Source: a virus. Taken from it: a DNA stretch of 44,731 nt. A program made the translations under genes and the position numbers. The stretch's first letter is position 1, and each line of letters starts with the position of its first letter. The notes beneath the pieces are model-generated. The model was given only the letters and a program-made list of their open reading frames with translations. It ran no database searches and was not told where the DNA came from. Shown piece after piece: positions 40,784-44,731 of this stretch. The stretch spans positions 1 through 44,731 of IMG/VR virus record IMGVR_UViG_3300044624_000747, one strand, 5' to 3'.

Positions 40784-42566
40784 TTTTTCTGACTTTCTTG
40801 ACGCACTAGATGGCGATCTTTTTGAAGAAAGTCCAGTAACGATAGAAGAATTTGTTACTGATAATAATTATCTAGATTTACCTCCATTGTCTGATTATCA
40901 ATACCAGGCGATTAGAGCCATGACTCAGGTTTATAAAAAAGAAACACTAAGCAAATGGCTTGGTACAGAAAATGGAGAAAAGAGATGGACGCAGACCTGT
41001 AATGAAGTAATATTACAGATTGGTAAAGGAGGGGGCAAAGACTTTATCTCCACCATTGGTTGTGCGTATGTAGTCCACTTGCTTCTATGTCTTAAAGATC
41101 CAGCAAAGTATTATGGTAAACCACCAGGCGATTCAATTGACATTATTAATATTGCTATCAACGCAGTTCAAGCAAACCGCGTCTTTTTTAAAGGAATTAA
41201 AAGAATCGTTGAGCGATCTCCCTGGTTCCAGGGAAGATATATTCCAAAGGCGAACTCTATCGAATTTGATAAATCCATAACTATTCACTCTGGACACTCA
41301 GAAGCAGAGTCATGGGAAGGCTACAACGTTCTAATAGCGATCCTTGACGAGATATCAGGATTTGAATTAGAAAATACTACTGGTAGACAAAGCCCAAAAA
41401 CATCTTCTGCTATTTATAAAATGTATAAAGGATCGGTAGATTCACGATTCCCGGATTTTGGGAAAGTTGTTATGCTTTCATTCCCAAGATTTAGGAATGA
41501 CTTTATCCAACAAAAATATAATGAAGCGGTAGCAGAAAAAGAAACAGTTATTAGAGCGTACACCTTTAAAATAGATCCAGACCTACCAGATGGTCAAGAA
41601 GAGAATGAATTCTCTATTGAGTGGGAGGAAGATCATATTGCTTCATATACCCTGCCAAGGATGTTTGCACTCAAGAGGCCAACATGGGACTTTAATCCCA
41701 CTAGGAAAATAACAGACTTTACAGTTGCATTCTACAAAGATCCGCTAGACGCCTTTACTAGATTTGCTTGTATGCCTCCAGAAGCAACAGATGCATTCTT
41801 TAAGTCACGGGAGAAGATAGAAATGGCATTTTCTAATCCTAAGATTCTTGTAGATACAGATGGAAGATTTGATAGTTCATTTATCCCACAACAGGATAAA
41901 GAATATTTTGTCCACGTTGACTTAGCGCAAAAACATGACAATTGTGCAGTATCTCTTTCCCATGTAGATTCATGGGTTCAGATGAAGATCGCTGGAACAT
42001 TTACTGAGGCTTCACCCCGTGTAATTGTAGATGCAGTTAGATATTGGCAGCCTACCTCTACACAAAGTGTTGACTTATCTGAGGTAAAAGACTATATTAT
42101 TCAATTGCGTGAGCGCGGTTTTAACTTAAGAATAGTTACGTTTGACAGATGGAATTCTCATGACATGATGCAGCAGTTAAAGGCATATGGCATAAATACA
42201 GAAATTCTTTCTGTTGGAAAGAAGCACTATGAAGACTTTGCTATGTTAATAACTGAAGAAAGAGTTCATGGTCCAAATCTTAAACTATTAATTGATGAAT
42301 TATTACAACTAAGAATTCGCGGAGATAAAGTAGATCACCCTAGAAAGGGAAGTAAGGACTTAGCAGACGCCGTGTGTGGATCAATATATAATGCTATTGC
42401 TAAAACACGACGCGACCAAATGCAAGAAATAGAAGTATATTCCTACGATATGCTTGAATCTGATAGCGATAGAGAGTTACAATTAAGAAGTGGAAGGATA
42501 AGGAATGAAAATCTTATTATGCCACCAAATATATCAAATGCTCTAGACAGCATGGAAATAATATAA
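40776..42566 (+). CDS. terminase large subunit
   Basis: A 596-aa packaging motor with TTG start 40776. The ATPase domain has an unusual Walker A QIGKGGGKDF (residues 81-90) and Walker B VLIAILDEISGF (185-196). The nuclease domain shows VHVDLAQKHDNCAVSLSHV (first Asp near residue 382), RIVTFDRWNSHDMMQ, and KDLADAVCGSIYN with the last Asp. It cuts the concatemer and drives DNA into the capsid. After it comes a tRNA array rather than the portal gene, so the capsid genes lie beyond the window. Confidence 0.95.
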   Translation: MVDFSDFLDALDGDLFEESPVTIEEFVTDNNYLDLPPLSDYQYQAIRAMTQVYKKETLSKWLGTENGEKRWTQTCNEVILQIGKGGGKDFISTIGCAYVVHLLLCLKDPAKYYGKPPGDSIDIINIAINAVQANRVFFKGIKRIVERSPWFQGRYIPKANSIEFDKSITIHSGHSEAESWEGYNVLIAILDEISGFELENTTGRQSPKTSSAIYKMYKGSVDSRFPDFGKVVMLSFPRFRNDFIQQKYNEAVAEKETVIRAYTFKIDPDLPDGQEENEFSIEWEEDHIASYTLPRMFALKRPTWDFNPTRKITDFTVAFYKDPLDAFTRFACMPPEATDAFFKSREKIEMAFSNPKILVDTDGRFDSSFIPQQDKEYFVHVDLAQKHDNCAVSLSHVDSWVQMKIAGTFTEASPRVIVDAVRYWQPTSTQSVDLSEVKDYIIQLRERGFNLRIVTFDRWNSHDMMQQLKAYGINTEILSVGKKHYEDFAMLITEERVHGPNLKLLIDELLQLRIRGDKVDHPRKGSKDLADAVCGSIYNAIAKTRRDQMQEIEVYSYDMLESDSDRELQLRSGRIRNENLIMPPNISNALDSMEII

Positions 42567-42567
42567 T
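42562..42567 (+). promoter_or_regulatory. -10 box TATAAT before the tRNA region
   Basis: TATAAT overlaps the terminase stop region and lies 15 bases before the first tRNA base, a usual spacing for a tRNA promoter. The TG extension found in the other -10 boxes is missing, and no clear -35 is visible. Confidence 0.4.
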
Positions 42568-42582
42568 ATAGTAATACTGTAC

Positions 42583-42656
42583 GGGGCGGTGGCGCAGTCG
42601 GTGAGCGCAGTACTCTTATAAGGTAAAGGTCGTGGGTTCAAGTCCCACCCGCCCTA
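42583..42656 (+). tRNA. tRNA-Ile (anticodon UAU)
   Basis: A 74-nt cloverleaf: acceptor GGGGCGG with CCGCCCT (one G-T pair), D stem GCGC/GCGC, T stem GTGGG/CCCAC with loop TTCAAGT. The anticodon loop at 42615-42621 is CTTATAA, anticodon TAT, reading AUA. The anticodon stem has a G-A mismatch at the top and a T-G pair at the bottom. CCA is not encoded. AUA is common in this AT-rich genome and avoided in highly expressed phage genes. Confidence 0.85.
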
Positions 42657-42658
42657 CG

Positions 42659-42792
42659 GTTGCAGATGGCAATATCTTAGGATGGTGTAGTTACATACAA
42701 ATATCCCGTTATAGCGAGTCTGTGCGAGTTGAGAGCGTTGAATTCGTTTCTAGCGTCTTTCGTGCGTAAGAGGGTTCGTAGCCGTCTGCAAC
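42659..42792 (+). ncRNA. candidate structured RNA between two tRNAs
   Basis: GTTGCAGATGGC (42659-42670) pairs with GCCGTCTGCAAC (42781-42792) through 12 bp with one G-T wobble, enclosing 110 nt. No reading frame of note crosses it. Inside, a stem of GAGCG/CGTTT (with two G-T pairs) around TTGAATT (42638-42644) looks like an anticodon arm, GGTTCG near 42773 looks like a T loop, and GATGGTGTA at 42681 matches the start of the phage tRNA-Gly/Gln body. It is not a normal tRNA. It could be a degenerate or split tRNA or an undescribed phage RNA. Confidence 0.5.
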
Positions 42793-42795
42793 TTA

Positions 42796-42869
42796 CGGGA
42801 TGTGGCGCAGTTTGGTAGCGCACCTGCTTTGGGAGCAGGGGGTCGGAGGTTCAAATCCTCTCATCCCGA
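42796..42869 (+). tRNA. tRNA-Pro (anticodon UGG)
   Basis: A 74-nt cloverleaf with a fully paired acceptor stem (CGGGATG/CATCCCG), D stem GCGC/GCGC, anticodon stem CCTGC/GCAGG with loop TTTGGGA (anticodon TGG), T stem GGAGG/CCTCT with loop TTCAAAT and discriminator A. CCA is not encoded. A protein gene begins two bases after its last base. Confidence 0.95.
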
Positions 42870-42870
42870 C

Positions 42871-43158
42871 ATGGAAATATTATTTGGTTTAACCATAGTT
42901 ATGGTAGCAATAGAGGCTATAGCAGTCTATTATATTATTAGGCATGTTAAGCAAATAAGTTCTGGTTTTAATAAATATGTGTCAAATGTTAATGACAGTA
43001 GTGAAATTAATGAAACAATAAATATATACCAAGAAAAGATTTTAGAATTAGAAGAAAAGAATAAAAAACTTAGTTTAGAGAATAAACTGCTTCAGGAAAA
43101 AATAAGCAAGATTAGTAAACAAATGAAACAAATTAGTGATCATTTTAAACCAAACTGA
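42871..43158 (+). CDS. membrane-anchored coiled-coil protein (lysis or anchor candidate)
   Basis: A 95-aa protein. ATG 42871 is only one C after tRNA-Pro. Residues 3-23 are a single transmembrane helix (ILFGLTIVMVAIEAIAVYYI), followed by a basic patch and a long heptad coiled coil from about residue 45 (INIYQEKILELEEKNKKLSL, ENKLLQEKISKISKQMKQ). This is the plan of inner spanins, of some one-helix holin-like proteins, and of membrane anchors. No endolysin is identified nearby, so a lysis role is only possible. A longer frame from 42802 would begin inside the tRNA and is rejected. Confidence 0.65.
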   Translation: MEILFGLTIVMVAIEAIAVYYIIRHVKQISSGFNKYVSNVNDSSEINETINIYQEKILELEEKNKKLSLENKLLQEKISKISKQMKQISDHFKPN

Positions 43159-43164
43159 TATAAT
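43156..43164 (+). promoter_or_regulatory. extended -10 promoter TGATATAAT sharing a stop codon
   Basis: The TGA stop of the coiled-coil gene (43156-43158) forms the first three bases of TGATATAAT, as at 32049. The next gene's ribosome-binding site (GGAGG, 43173-43177) and ATG 43183 follow, giving a leader of roughly 12 bases. Confidence 0.6.
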
Positions 43165-43182
43165 TAATGTATGGAGGACTCA

Positions 43183-43407
43183 ATGGAAACTGAAGTTCAG
43201 GAAGAAGTAAGAGTTCTTACCAAGATGGATATGTGTGATGCTCCTAAGTGTCCCGCCCAGGCTTGGGTAATAGTAAAGTTTGTTACAGGAGAGTTGTACT
43301 TCTGTGGACACCACTTTGATAAATATGAAGTTAGTATTATTCGTGACGCTTACGATATTGTAGATGAAAGAGAATTTATCAATGCTAAATCAGAATCTTC
43401 TGCTTAG
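43183..43407 (+). CDS. small zinc-binding protein (DUF7455-like)
   Basis: Start taken at ATG 43183, five bases after GGAGG; an in-frame ATG at 43171 contains that ribosome-binding site and is less likely. The product is 74 aa. MCDAPKCPAQAWVIVKFVTG and LYFCGHHFDKYE give C-x4-C ... C-x-H-H. This text matches a small zinc protein family common in actinobacterial genomes (recalled as DUF7455), which supports an actinobacterial host. Function is unknown. Confidence 0.7.
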   Translation: METEVQEEVRVLTKMDMCDAPKCPAQAWVIVKFVTGELYFCGHHFDKYEVSIIRDAYDIVDEREFINAKSESSA

Positions 43408-43894
43408 TAAAAAAGATAAAATAAAAATTGTTAAAGAGCGTGACGGATTTGCATGTGCTATATGCCTAAAGGATTTCAAGGCAAACTCTGATGTAACATT
43501 AGATCATTGGATTCCCCGATCAGCGGGAGGCTCAGAAGATGTATCTAATCTTAGGCTGGCTCATAAAAAATGCAACGCATGGAAAAGTGATAGGATTCCA
43601 AATGAAGATGGAACAATTCCTCCGCGCCCTCCAAGGGCTAATTATCAAAATAGAAGGCGGAGAAAGCAGGAAATACTAGAGGCTTTATGTACTGATTGCT
43701 ACGATGGAAGATTGCTTCTTGAAGGAGAAAACTGTCCGATATGCGGAATTCCTGCTGGACCACATGATTGGCCCCATTGGGCAAAGCGCCCAGCAAATAA
43801 ATGTGATCATACTCCACCAGAATGGTGTTGGGCATGTTCTATAGGAATAGTTGACCGAAAGCCAGTATTTCTGGTATTATTAGAAGGTAAATAG
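43382..43894 (+). CDS. HNH endonuclease with extra zinc knuckles
   Basis: Start taken at ATG 43382 (MLNQNLLLSKKDKIKIVKER), 170 aa, with AAAGAG upstream; ATG 43364 is an alternative. The HNH core runs CAICLKDF, VTLDHWIPRSAGG and NLRLAHKKCNAWKSDR, with D-H, N and H as the catalytic set and a Cys4 zinc frame. A C-terminal Cys-rich part (CTDCYDGRLLLEGENCPICG, CDHTPPEWCWACSIG) adds two more knuckles. It may be a homing-type nuclease inserted in the tRNA region. A second, smaller HNH gene is at 22565. Confidence 0.85.
   Translation: MLNQNLLLSKKDKIKIVKERDGFACAICLKDFKANSDVTLDHWIPRSAGGSEDVSNLRLAHKKCNAWKSDRIPNEDGTIPPRPPRANYQNRRRRKQEILEALCTDCYDGRLLLEGENCPICGIPAGPHDWPHWAKRPANKCDHTPPEWCWACSIGIVDRKPVFLVLLEGK
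43872..43880 (+). promoter_or_regulatory. possible extended -10 TGGTATTAT before tRNA-Gln
   Basis: TGGTATTAT lies in the last codons of the HNH gene, 18 bases before tRNA-Gln. It has the same form (TGnTATTAT) as the major tail promoter. Because it overlaps coding sequence, it could be chance. Confidence 0.35.
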
Positions 43895-43898
43895 ATAG

Positions 43899-43969
43899 TC
43901 CCTGATGGTGTAATGGTAGCACAAATGACTTTGGATCATTTAGTTTTAGTTCGAATCTAGATCGGGGAG
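43899..43969 (+). tRNA. tRNA-Gln (anticodon UUG)
   Basis: A 71-nt cloverleaf: acceptor TCCCTGA/TCGGGGA (one T-G pair), D stem GTGT/GCAC, anticodon stem AATGA/TCATT with loop CTTTGGA (anticodon TTG), T stem TTTAG/CTAGA with loop TTCGAAT and discriminator G. CCA is not encoded. Four bases separate it from the HNH stop. Confidence 0.93.
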
Positions 43970-43983
43970 CAGGAGGGGATAGT

Positions 43984-44175
43984 ATGCCTTGGAAAATAGT
44001 AAGAGACTTTGGTGACTGCAATGGATATGCAGTAGTCAAAGAAGGAACAAACGAAATTGAAGGTTGTCATGCAACTAGATCAGAAGCAGTAGCACAGCAA
44101 CGTGCGCTATACGCATCTGAAAATAAGTCAGACTCCGTGTGGGACGGCGCATTTATAGAAAAGGGATACAATTGA
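43984..44175 (+). CDS. small actinophage protein with GYAVVK...GCH motif
   Basis: A 63-aa protein with AGGAGGGG upstream of ATG 43984. MPWKIVRDFGDCNGYAVVKE then IEGCHATRSEAVAQQRALYA is a compact module that I recall as common in actinophages, either alone or as a tail on capsid-maturation or structural proteins. Its role is unknown. Two Cys residues could pair or bind metal. It overlaps the next start (TTGA). Confidence 0.65.
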   Translation: MPWKIVRDFGDCNGYAVVKEGTNEIEGCHATRSEAVAQQRALYASENKSDSVWDGAFIEKGYN

Positions 44176-44309
44176 CACGCGATAAGGTAATTGAAAAACT
44201 AAAAGCCAAGAAGATGAAAAACTCAGCATCTTCTACTGAGATTAGTTCTTTTATTGCAGGATGGAATCAGGCAATCAAAGAGGCGATTGATCTTTTAGAA
44301 AAAGATTAA
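44172..44309 (+). CDS. 45-aa helical protein
   Basis: TTG 44172 overlaps the previous stop as TTGA and opens a 45-codon frame that is wholly helical (RDKVIEKLKAKKMKNSASST, FIAGWNQAIKEAIDLLEKD). It fills the gap before tRNA-Gly exactly, ending six bases before it. No family is recognised. Overlap style and amphipathic pattern are the evidence. Confidence 0.5.
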   Translation: MTRDKVIEKLKAKKMKNSASSTEISSFIAGWNQAIKEAIDLLEKD

Positions 44310-44315
44310 TCTTCC

Positions 44316-44386
44316 GCGAGTGTGGTGTAGAGGTAACACATCTGCCTTCCAAGCAGTTATCGCCAGTTCGATTCTGGTCACTCGCT
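44316..44386 (+). tRNA. tRNA-Gly (anticodon UCC)
   Basis: A 71-nt cloverleaf with a fully paired acceptor stem (GCGAGTG/CACTCGC), anticodon stem TCTGC/GCAGT with loop CTTCCAA (anticodon TCC), T stem with loop TTCGATT and discriminator T. It starts six bases after a small gene. CCA is not encoded. Confidence 0.93.
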
Positions 44387-44388
44387 CT

Positions 44389-44422
44389 GTCTGTGCCTTG
44401 CTTCTCACGACAGGGCACAGGC
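44389..44422 (+). other. hairpin between tRNA-Gly and tRNA-Arg
   Basis: GTCTGTGCC (44389-44397) pairs with GGCACAGGC (44414-44422) through nine bp with one T-G pair around a 16-base loop. It fills most of the 40-base spacer and ends four bases before tRNA-Arg. No T-run follows. It may guide tRNA processing or separate the folding of the two tRNAs. Confidence 0.5.
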
Positions 44423-44426
44423 CCAA

Positions 44427-44499
44427 GTGCCTGTGGCGCAACGGATAGCGCAAATGGTTTCTACCCATTAGGTTGGGGGTTCGAATCCCTCCAGGCACA
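44427..44499 (+). tRNA. tRNA-Arg (anticodon UCU)
   Basis: A 73-nt cloverleaf: acceptor GTGCCTG/CAGGCAC, D stem GCGC/GCGC, anticodon stem AATGG/CCATT with loop TTTCTAC (anticodon TCT, reading AGA), T loop TTCGAAT and discriminator A. CCA is not encoded. AGA is the main Arg codon of the tail genes, so the tRNA matches phage demand. A protein gene starts two bases after it. Confidence 0.94.
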
Positions 44500-44500
44500 C

Positions 44501-44617
44501 ATGAAAAAAATATGTCACAATTGTAAAGTTGAAAAAGATCTAGAGCAATTTTTATTAGTACCAGGGCAAAGAGTTGGTACTAGAGGAGTTTGCTCTGATT
44601 GCCTCAGGGCCAGATAG
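44501..44617 (+). CDS. 38-aa zinc-ribbon protein set between two tRNAs
   Basis: ATG 44501 is one C after tRNA-Arg and the TAG (44615-44617) lies inside the acceptor and next bases of tRNA-Tyr. The product has C-H-N-C at residues 5-8 and C-S-D-C at 32-35, with F-L-L-V between. This is the Cys4 leader found at the front of some HNH nucleases (C-x2-C...K...F...C-x2-C), here as a free mini-protein. It may be a remnant, a regulator or a true small gene. Confidence 0.6.
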   Translation: MKKICHNCKVEKDLEQFLLVPGQRVGTRGVCSDCLRAR

Positions 44618-44690
44618 TCCCCAAGGTGGGGAAGGTGACTGTAAATCACCCGCGAAAGCATGGGGAGTTCGATTCTCTCATCTGGCACCA
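44609..44690 (+). tRNA. tRNA-Tyr (anticodon GUA), CCA encoded
   Basis: An 82-nt class II tRNA: acceptor GCCAGAT/ATCTGGC, anticodon stem GGTGA/TCACC with loop CTGTAAA (anticodon GTA), a longer variable arm (44651-44662), T stem GGGAG/CTCTC and loop TTCGATT, then A and CCA. The D arm (TCCCC/GGGGA with a five-base loop) is tight. It is the only tRNA here that encodes its CCA, and its first nine bases are the last codons of a protein gene. Confidence 0.9.
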
Positions 44691-44691
44691 T

Positions 44692-44731
44692 GGAAGTATG
44701 GCAGAGTGGTTATTGCAACGGTTTGCTAAAC
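44692..44731 (+). tRNA. tRNA-Ser (anticodon GCU), cut by the window end
   Basis: GGAAGTATGGCAGAGTGG is the usual class II Ser start, and the anticodon arm GGTTTGCTAAAC holds loop TTGCTAA (anticodon GCT, reading AGC/AGU). The variable and T arms lie beyond the window. It begins one base after the CCA of tRNA-Tyr. Confidence 0.8.

Noticed and set aside
42562-42582. Terminator after the terminase gene
   Set aside because: No inverted repeat is present between the terminase stop and tRNA-Ile; only a -10-like box is seen.
42802-42870. Long frame giving an N-terminal extension to the coiled-coil membrane protein
   Set aside because: These bases are the body of tRNA-Pro, so the extension is tRNA read as protein; ATG 42871 is the real start.
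1-44731. Integrase, attachment site, insertion sequence or CRISPR array
   Set aside because: No tyrosine or serine recombinase, transposase, terminal repeats or regularly spaced repeats were noticed on either strand.

Overview
The window is most of the genome of an AT-rich, tightly packed, long-tailed (siphovirus-type) double-stranded DNA phage. Every supported gene is on the + strand, with stop/start overlaps such as ATGA and TAATG and frequent TTG and GTG starts. An actinobacterial host is the best inference. The module order, the tape measure and minor tail style, the NlpC/P60 tail hub, the RecA and Cas4-like recombination block, a small zinc protein of the kind common in Actinobacteria (43183-43407) and extended -10 promoters with very short leaders all fit. 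The low G+C suggests a low-GC actinobacterium, such as freshwater lineages, rather than a mycobacterium or streptomycete; that is not proven by the sequence. I see no integrase, repressor or partition gene, so a virulent lifestyle is likely.

Layout: 1-3151 holds head-tail joining proteins (first gene cut by the window edge), the tail terminator and the major tail protein. 3257-3873 holds the tail assembly chaperones, joined by a -1 frameshift at a CCCAAAT heptamer. 3870-20903 holds the tape measure (2141 aa), minor tail and baseplate proteins, an NlpC/P60 peptidase hub, a fibronectin type III fibre and a receptor protein with an F5/8 type C (discoidin-like) domain. 20910-22008 holds two related GNAT-like genes. 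22001-24996 holds small genes, an HNH nuclease, a metallophosphoesterase and a DNA-binding protein. 24993-35768 is the replication and recombination block: DnaB-like helicase, CHC2/TOPRIM primase, single-strand binding protein, DnaE-type polymerase, MazG-like enzyme, RecA, a possible Hjc-like nuclease, a Cas4-like nuclease, a RuvC-like resolvase and zinc or helix-turn-helix proteins. 35765-39798 is an accessory metabolic block: glycosyltransferase, nucleotidyltransferase, FkbM methyltransferase, a GMP reductase/IMP dehydrogenase family enzyme and a DUF1599-like protein. 39800-42566 leads into the small and large terminase subunits. 42583-44731 is a tRNA region (Ile-UAU, Pro-UGG, Gln-UUG, Gly-UCC, Arg-UCU, Tyr-GUA and a cut Ser-GCU) interleaved with tiny genes and a probable structured RNA.

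Portal, protease and major capsid genes are absent. On a circular or permuted map they would fall between the tRNAs at the right edge and the connector at the left edge.

The most unusual points are: (a) a 134-nt element between two tRNAs closed by a 12-bp helix; (b) two protein genes whose ATG begins exactly one C after a tRNA, and a tRNA that starts inside the last codons of a zinc protein gene; (c) a recurrent TGATATAAT promoter, at two or more sites sharing its TGA with the stop codon of the gene before; (d) the sugar/methyl/purine gene block; and (e) the tandem GNAT-like genes inside the tail operon.
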